Shown here: piece after piece, positions 16,007-24,907 of the stretch
Position numbering within the stretch: the stretch's first letter is position 1
Layout of the letters: every line of letters begins with the position of its first letter
Source: a bacterium
Lineage (GTDB): Bacteria; Bacillota; Clostridia; Lachnospirales; Lachnospiraceae
Assembly: GCA_023664305.1 (NCBI GenBank)
Contig: JAMPFT010000001.1
Coordinates: 445,609 to 509,608, forward strand
Direction: 5' to 3'
Length of the DNA stretch: 64,000 nt
Position numbers and translations under genes: made by a program
Notes under the pieces: generated by a model
What the model saw: the letters and a program-made list of their open reading frames with translations, nothing else
What the model was told of the DNA's origin: nothing
The model's database searches: none

Positions 16007-17977
16007 TCAGTCGCACACCATCACATTTTCCAGCCCCTCCGTACTGCGGATCGGATTATCCTCACACAGAAGCACGGACAGATTCTCCAGACCGATCAGC
16101 GGCGTCAGATCCGTGATATAATTATCCGAAATGTCAAGCCATACCAGCTGAGGCAGTTTTTCGGCGAAATTCAGATTATCCAGCTCGTGGCGCGGCACAT
16201 AAAGCCATTCCAGATTCGGCACACAGGGCGCAAGGGCGTCCAGCACTTCCTGCATGGGGATAACCGTATCCGTCCCGCCGTAATCCCAGCCGCCGTCCTC
16301 CAGCAGCCTGTCAACCTCCGCCTTCGTCAGGTCCAGGCTGATCAGGCTTTTTGATACCGTCATTCTCTCCGGGCGCAGGCCAAACTCCGCATCCCGCAGA
16401 TTCAGTCCCTGCAGATTGGGCATTTCAAGGAGCGGACTGATGTCGCACCAGATAAAGCTGTCCTCCAGGTCCAAATACTCCAGACCGTCAATGGCCGTCA
16501 CGCCGTCGATCAGCCCGTCAAACACGGACATATCCAGAAGTCGCAGCGTTTTTAAGCTTGTCAGCTTCTTTAAGGGCTCTCCGTCGCCCGAGCCGGGACA
16601 TTCGATGCTAAGCTCTTCCAGCCAGGGCAGAAGCGCCAGATTGGTAAATCTGTCATAGCCGTCCAGGGAAAGAATACGCAGATCCTTCATGGCGGAAAAA
16701 TCCGGCACCTCCATCGGCACATCAAACTGATAGTCCACCCAAAGCTGCAGCTCACTCAGCCCCGTGCAGGCCATCACGGGCGAGATATCACTCACCTGAT
16801 AGTTGTCGTCAAGCCGCAGTATCTGCAGGGTATCCGCGCAGTCCGCCACCGCGTTGATGTTTCGGATATCCGTCCCCTTCAGCTCCAGCAGATACAGCTG
16901 ATCCATCCCCGAGATAAACCCGATGTCCTTTAAGCCCTGCGACTCGATGGAGAGCGCCTCCAGATTCGGCATATCGTAGAGCTCGGAAAAATCGCTGATC
17001 CTGTCGCCGCCCTCAATCCAGAGGTTTCGCAGCGAGGCCGCCTGGGAGATTCCCTCGATGCTGTCCAAAAGCCCCGCCTCCAGCTCCAGATACTCTAACG
17101 CCGTATACTCCGACAAAATCTTCAGATCATACATACCGAAGGTATCCCGGGTATGCAGCCAGACCAGCTGGGATACGTCCATCCGTTCCGCCAGCTCCTT
17201 AAGCGACGCGTCGCAGCTTAAATACCTCAGCTGCTTTAAGGAATGCCAGTCCGTATTATAGCCCACGGAGCCCGTCTCCAAAAGCAGATACTCCAGTCCC
17301 GTCAGACAGCTTAAATCCGCCGTATCGATGTCATATCCGGAAACCCAGTAATACAGCTCCGTGCCGTCCGCAAGCATCACCGAGATCCCCGTGATATCCG
17401 TATCGTCATATTCATAGATTTCCAGATAATAGATGCTGTTCAGCTCCTCCCCGGTAATCTGATTCACGGGTTTCCGGAAAACCTCCTCCGTCAGCATTGT
17501 CAAAAGCGCGCTTTTCGGAAGCGTAAAGCTCTGTACTCCGCCCCCGGTCTGCGACGTCTTTTCTTCCGCCGAAGTCACTCTTTGCGCCGAGGACGCTTCG
17601 GACTCGGGCGTCCTCGACCACCTGTCTTCCACGGCGTCCGCCGCAGAATTAAAAATGTTCGACAATCCGCTCCTCAGAAAAGTAAGAAGCACCCCGGCTA
17701 CGATTACCGCCAGAATCGTTCCCGCCCCGACGATTACGCCCTTGAGCTTATTTCCCGACGAACCGCTCCCCGACGGCCTGTTCCCTGACGAACCGCTCCC
17801 CGACGGCCTGTTCCCTGACGAACCGCTCCCCGACGGTCTTGTATCCGTCCCCCCGGATGTACCGGAAGCCGTGCTCCCCTGCGGATCCCTGTAGCCGCAG
17901 TCGGGACAGGTATAGACTCCGTTTACCTGCACCAGCTTTCTGTTGCACAAAGGACATTTCTTTTTGCCTGTACTCAT
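16007..17977 (-). CDS. Zinc-ribbon, single-pass membrane protein with leucine-rich repeats
   Basis: Function unknown. The 656-residue product begins with a zinc ribbon (CPLC at 9-12, CPDC near 24-27). A Gly/Ser/Pro linker follows, holding three tandem copies of SGSSGNRPSG (30-bp DNA repeats), and then one membrane helix near 80-102. The remaining 500 residues are outside and built of about 18 leucine-rich repeats of 21-24 residues (for example LPQLVWLDISDNYITDLTPL). The LRRs suggest protein binding at the cell surface. The start ATG is seven bases after AGGGA. It sits tightly behind a small gene at 17980 and TIGR04086. Its stop lies at the edge of the 101-bp repeat. Confidence 0.85.
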   Translation of the reverse strand: MSTGKKKCPLCNRKLVQVNGVYTCPDCGYRDPQGSTASGTSGGTDTRPSGSGSSGNRPSGSGSSGNRPSGSGSSGNKLKGVIVGAGTILAVIVAGVLLTFLRSGLSNIFNSAADAVEDRWSRTPESEASSAQRVTSAEEKTSQTGGGVQSFTLPKSALLTMLTEEVFRKPVNQITGEELNSIYYLEIYEYDDTDITGISVMLADGTELYYWVSGYDIDTADLSCLTGLEYLLLETGSVGYNTDWHSLKQLRYLSCDASLKELAERMDVSQLVWLHTRDTFGMYDLKILSEYTALEYLELEAGLLDSIEGISQAASLRNLWIEGGDRISDFSELYDMPNLEALSIESQGLKDIGFISGMDQLYLLELKGTDIRNINAVADCADTLQILRLDDNYQVSDISPVMACTGLSELQLWVDYQFDVPMEVPDFSAMKDLRILSLDGYDRFTNLALLPWLEELSIECPGSGDGEPLKKLTSLKTLRLLDMSVFDGLIDGVTAIDGLEYLDLEDSFIWCDISPLLEMPNLQGLNLRDAEFGLRPERMTVSKSLISLDLTKAEVDRLLEDGGWDYGGTDTVIPMQEVLDALAPCVPNLEWLYVPRHELDNLNFAEKLPQLVWLDISDNYITDLTPLIGLENLSVLLCEDNPIRSTEGLENVMVCD

Positions 17978-17979
17978 TG

Positions 17980-18189
17980 TTATCCCTGCCTTCTCTCCCG
18001 TATTTTCTGTTTTCGGCCCTCAATGTGCGCCGCTCTCCTCGCCGCGATGCTGATCAACTGTGCCGGTTTCGGACTGCTTCCGGCCCTCAGCGCGCGCTGC
18101 GCTTTCTCTGCGGCGGCCCATGTCTTTCCGATTCGGAAGTTTACTTCTCTCCTGTCTTCTATGATACACTCAAATTCCGCTTCCGTCAA
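17980..18189 (-). CDS. Possible 69-residue basic protein in an operon gap
   Basis: Not recognised. The frame fills the space between the TIGR04086 gene and the LRR gene with only three to four bases on either side, which favours a real gene. Its start would be TTG, with AGGA almost touching it, which is weak. The product begins LTEAEFECIIEDRREVNFRI and is rich in Arg and Ala, with no membrane segment and no known motif. It could instead be a chance frame in a GC-rich spacer. Confidence 0.4.
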   Translation of the reverse strand: MTEAEFECIIEDRREVNFRIGKTWAAAEKAQRALRAGSSPKPAQLISIAARRAAHIEGRKQKIRERRQG

Positions 18190-18192
18190 TCC

Positions 18193-18570
18193 TCAGCCCA
18201 GCATGCCGCCCAGCATGCCGCCTCCCGTACAGAGTACAAGCGTAGTGAAAAAAGAGCTGCCCACAACCGCATCCTGCTCTCCCGCCAGAAAAGAAATCGC
18301 CGCAAGGACCAGAAAATAGGCCGCTCCTTCCAGCAGTCCCCACAAAAATTTGCGGTTTTTCATTCTTTTCCCCGCCAGAAACCCCGCAAAAAAAGTAGCC
18401 GCCACATAGATTACAATAATCGCTATGGCCACAACCTTTTCGCCGAATCCCAGCTTATACAGCAGAAACGAGAGCAGCGCAAGGAGTACTCCCGTCAGTA
18501 TGTACGCGAAAAGAAGACTTTTCAGCAAATAGACGACCGGTATTTTGTTTCCGTTGTTTGCCTGTTCCAT
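18193..18570 (-). CDS. TIGR04086-type small membrane protein
   Basis: Small four-helix membrane protein of unknown role found across Clostridia. Its 125 residues contain helices at about 13-38, 47-69, 80-97 and 103-123, and it ends in a repeated GGMLG. The ATG at 18570 follows GGGAGGG by two bases. It is divergent from the CNNM gene at 18731, with a strong plus-strand promoter in the 160-bp gap. Family assignment is from length, helix pattern and sequence flavour, so it is less certain than for enzymes. Confidence 0.7.
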   Translation of the reverse strand: MEQANNGNKIPVVYLLKSLLFAYILTGVLLALLSFLLYKLGFGEKVVAIAIIVIYVAATFFAGFLAGKRMKNRKFLWGLLEGAAYFLVLAAISFLAGEQDAVVGSSFFTTLVLCTGGGMLGGMLG

Positions 18571-18630
18571 ATTCCCTCCCTATCCGAATGTTAATTTTCT
18601 ATAAAAGAATATGCAATATCGTCCGTAAAC

Positions 18631-18660
18631 TTGACAACCGCTTTTCTTATCATGTATATT
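18631..18660 (+). promoter_or_regulatory. Sigma-A promoter for the CNNM-degV unit
   Basis: TTGACA, 18-bp spacer, TATATT, located 70 bp before the TTG start of the CNNM gene. Confidence 0.7.
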
Positions 18661-18730
18661 ATGTAATCAGAGGCCGCCGTCTGCCCTGCGGCTGCGGACA
18701 GCCTATTTTAAGACAAAGGAGTGAACTTTT

Positions 18731-20032
18731 TTGGATACCCCCGGGGTTATACAACTTATTTCGATCTTTATTCTCGTTTTTCTGTCAGGCTTTTTTTCTT
18801 CGGCCGAGACAGCTCTTTCCACAGTAAACCGTGTGCGTATGCGCACCCTGGAGGAGGAAGGCAGCAAACGCGCCGCCCGCGTCAACAGGATACTGGAAAA
18901 TTACAGCAAGATGCTCAGCGCGATTCTGATCGGCAACAACGTTGTCAATCTTTCCGCTTCCTCGCTGGCTACTATTCTGGCTGCGCGGATCAGCCTGCCC
19001 GCAGGGATTGCCACCGGCATCCTGACGATGGTCGTTCTTCTTTACGGCGAAATCGTACCCAAAACCTGGGCCATGATCTCCTCCGAAAAAATCTCTCTCG
19101 CTTACAGCGGAATCATTTACGGTCTGATGACTCTTCTCACCCCCGTCATCTATCTCGTGGATAAGCTTTCCAACGGAATGCTGCGTATACTGCGCATCGA
19201 CCCGAACAGGAAGATAACCACCATGACCGAAGCCGAGCTGCGCACTTATGTGGCTGTCAGCCATGAGGACGGCGTCATCGAAAACGAAGAACGTGAGATG
19301 ATCTACAATGTGTTCGATTTCTCGGACGCTCTGGCAAAGGATATCATGATTCCCCGGATCAACATGGTTACCGTCGATATCGACGACTCCTACGAAAAGG
19401 TTATGGGAATCTTCCGGGAATCCATGTACACCCGCCTTCCCGTGTATCAGGGCGACAAGGATAACATTGTCGGACTCATCAATATAAAGGATTTTATTCT
19501 CAAAAACGACAGAGAACATTTCCGGGCGGGCGACATTCTCAGAGACGCCCATTATACTTATGAGTTTAAGCGGGTGGCCGACCTTCTCATCGAGATTCGG
19601 GAAAAAACCACCAACGTCATCTTTGTTCTGAACGAATACGGCGCAACGGTGGGCATGATCACACTGGAGGATCTTCTGGAAGAAATCGTAGGCGATATCC
19701 GCGACGAATACGACGCGGACGAGGAGGAACTGATCCAGGCACGGGACGAGCGGACCTGGCTCGTGGAGGGCAGCATGAAGCTTGACGACATCAACGACGA
19801 GCTTGGAACCGACCTTGACAGCGAGGATTACGACTCCATCAGCGGCCTCATTCTCGAATGTCTGGACCGTCTTCCCGAGGACAACGAGGAAGTAACTCTG
19901 GCAAACGGCATCCGCCTGAAGGTACAGGGCATCTCCCAGAACCGGATCAAAAAGGTGTTGCTGACTCTGCCGGAGGAAAAGAAAGAAGAAACACAAAACC
20001 CCGGGGACTCTTCCGAGGCTTCCCAAAAATAA
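18731..20032 (+). CDS. CNNM/CorC-type membrane transporter with CBS pair (hemolysin family)
   Basis: Likely divalent-cation (Mg2+) transporter or regulator in the membrane. The 433-residue product has a DUF21/CNNM domain with about four helices (1-190), a CBS pair (about 200-320; LPVYQGDKDNIVGLI and VIFVLNEYGATVGMI) that may bind ATP, and a C-terminal CorC/HlyC domain (about 335-415). The start is TTG, ten bases after AAAGGAG. A GTG eight bases earlier in another frame is not used. The gene is followed by degV after 30 bp and led by the promoter at 18631. Confidence 0.92.
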   Translation: MDTPGVIQLISIFILVFLSGFFSSAETALSTVNRVRMRTLEEEGSKRAARVNRILENYSKMLSAILIGNNVVNLSASSLATILAARISLPAGIATGILTMVVLLYGEIVPKTWAMISSEKISLAYSGIIYGLMTLLTPVIYLVDKLSNGMLRILRIDPNRKITTMTEAELRTYVAVSHEDGVIENEEREMIYNVFDFSDALAKDIMIPRINMVTVDIDDSYEKVMGIFRESMYTRLPVYQGDKDNIVGLINIKDFILKNDREHFRAGDILRDAHYTYEFKRVADLLIEIREKTTNVIFVLNEYGATVGMITLEDLLEEIVGDIRDEYDADEEELIQARDERTWLVEGSMKLDDINDELGTDLDSEDYDSISGLILECLDRLPEDNEEVTLANGIRLKVQGISQNRIKKVLLTLPEEKKEETQNPGDSSEASQK

Positions 20033-20062
20033 CAACCGACAAACCGGACAAGGAGGAACAAC

Positions 20063-20947
20063 ATGAACAATTATCTGATTTACACGGACGCATCCGCCGA
20101 TATTGCCCCTGATGTCATGAAACGCTGCGATATCCGCTTCGTAGCCATGCATTACACCGTCGGAGAGGAAGAAAGGCTGTGTACCAGTCTGGAAAGCCCC
20201 GACTTTCTGAAAAAATTCTACGATGCGCAAAGGAACGGCCTGGAGACGCACACCAGCCAGGTGACGCCCCACACTTATGTCGAAACCTTTGCGCCGCTTC
20301 TGAAGGAGGGAATCTCCGTGCTGTACCTTTCCCTCTCCAGCGGACTGACAAAAACCTTTGACTCCGTCTGTCTGGCAGCCTCCGAGCTCGCGGAGGAATA
20401 TTCCGAGGCAAAGGTCGTGCCTGTCGATACCCTTGCGGCCACCGGCGGTATCGGCCTTCTCCTGGAAGCCGCCTGCAAAAACCGCGACGAAGGGCTTTCG
20501 ATTGAAGAAAACGCCGCCTGGCTCAACAGTCATAAACTGGAAGTAGCCCACTGGTTCATGGTGGACGATCTGATGTACTTAAAACGCGGCGGCAGGATTC
20601 CCGCTACCACCGCGGTGTTGGGCACTGCCCTGAATATCAAGCCCATCCTGAAAATCGACGACGAGGGCAAACTGATCACGCTGGAGAAAAAGCGGGGCTA
20701 CAAGCTGGTCATAAAAGAGCTTGTGAATAAATACAGCGCCACGCGCGACACGGGCACAAACCGCATTTTCATCGTTCACGGAGACTGTCCGGACAGGGCG
20801 GACGAGCTGGAACGGGCGTTTCTGGAGGTCAATCCCCAGGCCGACATCACAAAAATGATGCTCTGTCCCATTATCGGCGCTCACACGGGTCCCGGCATGC
20901 TTGCGGCTATTTTCTTCGGAAACCGCAGCCCGGAAAAGGCAGATTGA
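20063..20947 (+). CDS. DegV family fatty-acid-binding protein
   Basis: DegV proteins (FakB type) hold a fatty acid for phosphorylation by the FakA kinase, feeding phospholipid synthesis. The 294-residue product is normal length. It has the N-terminal lobe with HTSQVTP near 56, a known ligand contact region, and the C-terminal lobe ending GAHTGPGMLAAIFFG. GGAGG lies eight bases before the ATG. The gene is convergent with pstB and separated from it by only 29 bp. Substrate is unknown, and fakA is not in the window. Confidence 0.93.
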   Translation: MNNYLIYTDASADIAPDVMKRCDIRFVAMHYTVGEEERLCTSLESPDFLKKFYDAQRNGLETHTSQVTPHTYVETFAPLLKEGISVLYLSLSSGLTKTFDSVCLAASELAEEYSEAKVVPVDTLAATGGIGLLLEAACKNRDEGLSIEENAAWLNSHKLEVAHWFMVDDLMYLKRGGRIPATTAVLGTALNIKPILKIDDEGKLITLEKKRGYKLVIKELVNKYSATRDTGTNRIFIVHGDCPDRADELERAFLEVNPQADITKMMLCPIIGAHTGPGMLAAIFFGNRSPEKAD

Positions 20948-20976
20948 TTTTTCGGGCGGGCTCCCAAAACGGGCGC

Positions 20977-21735
20977 TCACCCGAAGCGTCCCCTCACATA
21001 ATCCCTCGTCCGGCTGTCCCGGGGATTGCCAAAGAGCGCCCCGGCGTCGCCGGACTCCACAAGCTCGCCGCTCAGAAAAAAGGCCGCCCTGTCGGAAATC
21101 CGGGCGGCCTGCTGCATATTGTGGGTCACAATGACCACGGTACGGCTGCGCTTTAAACTCCCGATCAACTCTTCTATTTTTCCCACGGACACCGGATCCA
21201 GGGCGGAGGTGGGTTCATCCATGAGAAGCACCTCCGGCTCCACGGCCAGGGCTCTGGCAATGCATAGCCGCTGCTGCTGTCCTCCGGAAAGCCCCTGCGC
21301 CGGTTTGGGCAGTCTGTCCCGGACCTCCTCCCAAAGCGCCGCCTCCCGCAGCGCCGCCTCCACGATCCCGTCCAGCTCACCCTTTCCGGGCTTTCCGTGC
21401 AGCCTGGGGCCGTAAGCCACATTGTCGTAAATACTCATAGGAAACGGATTCGGCTGCTGAAAAACCATTCCGACCTTTTTTCGCAGCAGGGTCACGTCCA
21501 CCCGTCTGTCATACACATCCTCTCCGTCCAGCAACACCTTCCCCTCGATCCGTACATTTTTCACCGAATCGTTCATGCGGTTGATACATCTTAGGAAGGT
21601 GGATTTCCCGCAGCCGCTTGGGCCGATCAGAGACATGACGGTCCGCTCCCCGATTTTTAGACTTACATCTTTCAATGCCTGAACCGTCCCATAAAATAAA
21701 TTCAGCTTTTTAACCGATATTTTACTTTCCCGCAT
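20977..21735 (-). CDS. pstB: Phosphate ABC transporter ATP-binding protein PstB
   Basis: ATPase of the high-affinity phosphate importer. The 252-residue product carries Walker [10 protein letters not shown] near 39, signature [15 protein letters not shown] near 148 and Walker [12 protein letters not shown] near 172. It is the last gene of the pstS-pstC-pstA-pstB run. No phoU follows; the next gene is degV on the other strand. An upstream purine-rich spacer of about 90 bp separates it from pstA. Confidence 0.97.
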   Translation of the reverse strand: MRESKISVKKLNLFYGTVQALKDVSLKIGERTVMSLIGPSGCGKSTFLRCINRMNDSVKNVRIEGKVLLDGEDVYDRRVDVTLLRKKVGMVFQQPNPFPMSIYDNVAYGPRLHGKPGKGELDGIVEAALREAALWEEVRDRLPKPAQGLSGGQQQRLCIARALAVEPEVLLMDEPTSALDPVSVGKIEELIGSLKRSRTVVIVTHNMQQAARISDRAAFFLSGELVESGDAGALFGNPRDSRTRDYVRGRFG

Positions 21736-21825
21736 TATTCCCGCTGCTCTCCTTCGGTTCCGCCTCTCGATCTTCTTTCTGCTTCGGCTTCGGCTTTATT
21801 TCCTTCAAGTCCTTTCTGTTCCGGT

Positions 21826-22758
21826 TCAGTTTCCGGCTCTCCCGCTCCTCCCCGTGACGAGCCTGAGAAGGAAATTGACCGCACCCACAAAAAGAATCAG
21901 AAGACAGCCGATTCCGAACGCCGTATCATACCTTCCGTTCTGCATCTGCAGATAAAGCTCTACGGTAAGCGTCCCGCCGGATTCTAAAAGCTTTCCGCCC
22001 AGGCTTCTCAGGATCTCCGCCGGACCTCCCCCTAACTTTGGCAGATTTCCGGCGCTTCCCGCCGTCAGCAGAAGAGCCGCCGATTCTCCCACAATACGTC
22101 CCACTGTTAGAATTACGCCTGTGAGGATGCCGGGAGCCGCCGCAGGGAGCAGTACTGTCCGAATCATGTACCATCTGGGCGCGCCCATGGCCAGCGCGGC
22201 ATTCCGGCAGCTGTCCGGCACCGCTCTCAGCGCTTCCCGGGTACTACAGACAATCAGCGGAATTACCATAAGACTGAGTGTAAGCGCACCTCTGATCAGA
22301 GAATAGCCCAGCCCCAGATTTCCAAAGAACACATAGCCGAACAGGCCGAAGATGACCGAGGGAATCCCGGCCAGAGTCCTCACGGTAAACTCCACCGCCT
22401 TCACTATCCTTCCGGAACCGGCATACTCGTTCAGCCAGACCGCCCCGCCCACCCCCGCCGGGACGGCAGTCAAAAGCGTCGCCGCCGTTATGTATAACGT
22501 ATTCACCAGATTCCCCGCGACTCCCTCCGTTCCCTTCAGTATACTGAAGGCAGTCGTCAGGAACGGAATATCGATCACCCGCGCTCCTTTCAGGAACACC
22601 GCTGCGATCATCCCTCCCAAAAGGATCACAGAAAGGGATGCCGCCCCGTAAATCACCCCCGCCGCAAAGATCTCCGTTATCCTGATCCTGCGGCGGTATA
22701 AGCCTGCCCCGCCGACATTTTCCGCCGTCGAAGGCATCTGCGCACAAAGGATGTTCAC
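21826..22758 (-). CDS. pstA: Phosphate ABC transporter permease PstA
   Basis: Inner-membrane permease subunit, 310 residues with about six helices and the BPD inner-membrane domain. The loop ALAMGAPRWYMIRTVLLPAA contacts PstB. The start is GTG at 22758, overlapping the pstC stop as GTGA and preceded by GGAGGAGGG, which implies translational coupling. An ATG nine codons further upstream inside pstC is less likely. The neighbourhood makes the assignment firm. Confidence 0.95.
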   Translation of the reverse strand: MNILCAQMPSTAENVGGAGLYRRRIRITEIFAAGVIYGAASLSVILLGGMIAAVFLKGARVIDIPFLTTAFSILKGTEGVAGNLVNTLYITAATLLTAVPAGVGGAVWLNEYAGSGRIVKAVEFTVRTLAGIPSVIFGLFGYVFFGNLGLGYSLIRGALTLSLMVIPLIVCSTREALRAVPDSCRNAALAMGAPRWYMIRTVLLPAAAPGILTGVILTVGRIVGESAALLLTAGSAGNLPKLGGGPAEILRSLGGKLLESGGTLTVELYLQMQNGRYDTAFGIGCLLILFVGAVNFLLRLVTGRSGRAGN

Positions 22759-23690
22759 CTTCCCTCCTCCTTCCAAAGTCCGCATACTGCTGCGTTGATC
22801 AGCATGATAAATGCAAACAGCACAAGCCCCACAGTGAACAGCACCTTTCTGTGCATCCCTTCCGCGTACCCCAGCTCGCTGACGATCGCCGTGGTAAGAA
22901 AGCGCACAGAGTGAAACGGCAGCGGCAGATTTACTCTGTTGCCGGACACCAGCGCGATAGCCGTAGCCTCCCCCAGCGCTCTGCCCATCCCGAGAACCAC
23001 CGCCATGACGATGCCCGGTCTCGCCGCCGGGAGCACCGACCGGAAAACCGTCTGGATCGGAGACGCCCCGAGCGCCAGCGAGGCTTCCCGGACGCCGGAC
23101 GGCACCGACCGCAGGGACGACTCGCTGATATCCGCCACCGTGGGCAGAATCATGACCGCAAGCACAAGCGACGCGGACAGCAGATTCGATCCCCCCGTAA
23201 ACTGATGGCTTTCCGAGCCCTTAAAAACCGCCAACTCCAGCCGGTAGATCAGCGGGTTTACCAGACAGACACCCAGAAGCCCGTAGATCACGGAGGGGAT
23301 GCCTGCCAACATCTCCAAAGCAGCGCCGACGGCGCGGGCGGTTTTCCGGTCTGCCGCCTCCGTCAGAAAAACCGCCGTAAAAACCCCCAGCGTCCCGCCG
23401 CACAAAACAGCCAGGGCAGTTCCGGCCAGGGACGTAAGAATCACATAAAAAATACCGTACCGCGGATTTTTTGCCGTGGGATCCCATACCCTGCCAAACA
23501 GAATTTCCTTCCAGCCTGCCTCCAGAGCCGCCGGCGTTCCGCTGACGATCAGATAAAGAGAGATCAGCGCCACCGCGGATACGGTGAGCAGCGCGCAGGC
23601 CGTAAAAACCGCCTGCGCCGCTCTCTCTACGGCCGCCTTCCCTCTCCCGCTTCCTCGGATCGTATGAAACTCCGCATAATCTGCCTCCAT
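22755..23690 (-). CDS. pstC: Phosphate ABC transporter permease PstC
   Basis: Second permease subunit, 311 residues from the ATG at 23690 (MEADYAEFHTIRGSG), which is the usual PstC length with about six helices and the LALGASPIQTVFRSVLPAA coupling loop. The frame stays open for 92 more codons upstream, through a 36-bp tandem repeat and into the end of pstS. If translation began there, the protein would carry a repetitive ARESHVEAEQPQ-type extension. I prefer the internal start because a weak GGGGGA site is present and no other upstream ATG has one. Confidence 0.88.
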   Translation of the reverse strand: MEADYAEFHTIRGSGRGKAAVERAAQAVFTACALLTVSAVALISLYLIVSGTPAALEAGWKEILFGRVWDPTAKNPRYGIFYVILTSLAGTALAVLCGGTLGVFTAVFLTEAADRKTARAVGAALEMLAGIPSVIYGLLGVCLVNPLIYRLELAVFKGSESHQFTGGSNLLSASLVLAVMILPTVADISESSLRSVPSGVREASLALGASPIQTVFRSVLPAARPGIVMAVVLGMGRALGEATAIALVSGNRVNLPLPFHSVRFLTTAIVSELGYAEGMHRKVLFTVGLVLFAFIMLINAAVCGLWKEEGR

Positions 23691-23723
23691 AGCGTCCCCC
23701 GTTTCGGCGCCGTCCCGCCGTGT

Positions 23724-23884
23724 CTGCGGCCGCTCCGCTTCAACATGGCTTTCCCTTGCCTGCGGCCGCTCCGCTTCAACATGACTTTCCCTTGCCTGCG
23801 GTTGCTCCGCTTCAACATGACTTTCCCTTGCCTGCGGCTGCTCCGCTTCAACATGACTTTCCCTTGCCTGCGGCCGCTCCGCTT
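23724..23884 (-). repeat. 36-bp minisatellite between pstS and pstC, 4.4 copies
   Basis: Units start at 23724, 23760, 23796, 23832 and a partial at 23868. On the minus strand each unit reads in the pstC frame as ARESHVEAE(Q/R)PQ. All three minus frames are open because 36 is divisible by three. Copies differ by one to three bases. Each copy also carries GGGAAAGTCATG, an SD-like string before an ATG in another frame. Confidence 0.9.
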
Positions 23885-23898
23885 CCTCGACTGCGCCC

Positions 23899-24798
23899 CT
23901 AACGAACGGCAGCCAGCCCGATTTTTTCCGCGATTTCCTGCCCTTCCTCCCCCAGCACATACTCAAACCAGGCCTGGACCAGTCTGCTCTGGCAGGAAAT
24001 CTCCCCCCGCGTAGCCATGATGCAGGGACGGCTGAGCCGATAGTCTCCCGTTTCCACGTTCTTCGCCGTGGGCTCCACGCCTTCCAGCGACAGAAGCTTT
24101 ACGCTTCCGTCCGCCGTCTCTAACGATATGTATCCGATGGCCCCAGGCGTGGACGCCACCTTCGCCGTCACCGCCCCGGAGCTGTCCAGCTCATTTGCAT
24201 AGGCACAGCTTCCTTCCACGCCGGACAACGATTCAAAGGCGCTCCGCGTCCCGCTTCCCGCCTCCCGGCCCACCACGACAATGGGAAGGTCTTTTCCTCC
24301 CACCTCCGACCAGTTGTTCACCCCGCCGGTATAAATCAGCGCCAGCTGCTTTCGGGTAAGTCCGTCCACAGGATTATCCCGGTCAACGCAGACTGCGATC
24401 CCGTCCAGCGCCACGGTATTCTCCGTCACGCCCTTCTCTTTTTCCCTTTCCGACAAGGCCCGCGAAGAATTTCCGATATCCGCGCTTCCGTCCGCCACCG
24501 CCTCGATTCCCGCTCCGGAGCCTGTAAATTCCACCGTCACGGTCACATCCGGATATTTCTCCATAAACCCCTCTGCCAGCGCCCCAGCCAGCCGCGCCAT
24601 GGAAGTGCTTCCCGCCATGCGCAGCGTCCCCGAGAGCGCGGATGTTTCCCTCCGCGTTTCTTCCTCCTTTGTCTCCCCGTCCCACAATTGCTGCCCGTCC
24701 TCCAGACGTTCATGTGTCAGAAGATTCCCCCAGGCTGCCGCCGCGCACGCCGCCAGGACACAGAGGCATAACGCTGCCGTCACTTTCTTTTCCGCCAT
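23899..24798 (-). CDS. pstS: Phosphate-binding lipoprotein PstS
   Basis: Extracellular phosphate receptor of the importer. The 299-residue product starts MAEKKVTAALCLCVLAAC; the LAAC lipobox puts the lipid-anchored cysteine at residue 18. The binding-protein fold shows AGSTSMARLAGALAEGF and TGSGAGIEAVADGSADIGNSSR, which form the phosphate site, and GREAGSGTRSAFE further on. I chose the ATG at 24798 after AAGGAAGG; the open frame extends 64 codons upstream into sequence without a signal peptide. pstC follows immediately. Confidence 0.95.
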   Translation of the reverse strand: MAEKKVTAALCLCVLAACAAAAWGNLLTHERLEDGQQLWDGETKEEETRRETSALSGTLRMAGSTSMARLAGALAEGFMEKYPDVTVTVEFTGSGAGIEAVADGSADIGNSSRALSEREKEKGVTENTVALDGIAVCVDRDNPVDGLTRKQLALIYTGGVNNWSEVGGKDLPIVVVGREAGSGTRSAFESLSGVEGSCAYANELDSSGAVTAKVASTPGAIGYISLETADGSVKLLSLEGVEPTAKNVETGDYRLSRPCIMATRGEISCQSRLVQAWFEYVLGEEGQEIAEKIGLAAVR

Positions 24799-24907
24799 AT
24801 TACGCCTTCCTTTTGTCCGCGTTCCGTCCTGCGACTTTACTTCCGCTCTCTCCGCCGTGAGCCCTGCCGCCCCTTTGGCTTTACTTTTTCGAACCGCAGG
24901 GGGCCGC

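Noticed and set aside
15807-16016. Small minus-strand gene in the 101-bp repeat
   Set aside because: The frame consists of repeat units, overlaps the LRR gene end, and has no SD or recognisable protein features.
20948-20976. Terminator between degV and pstB
   Set aside because: The 29-bp gap has G/C runs but no convincing stem, so I did not list one.
23724-23884. Possible CRISPR array (36-bp repeats)
   Set aside because: The units are head-to-tail with no spacers, lie in a coding frame and have no cas gene nearby.
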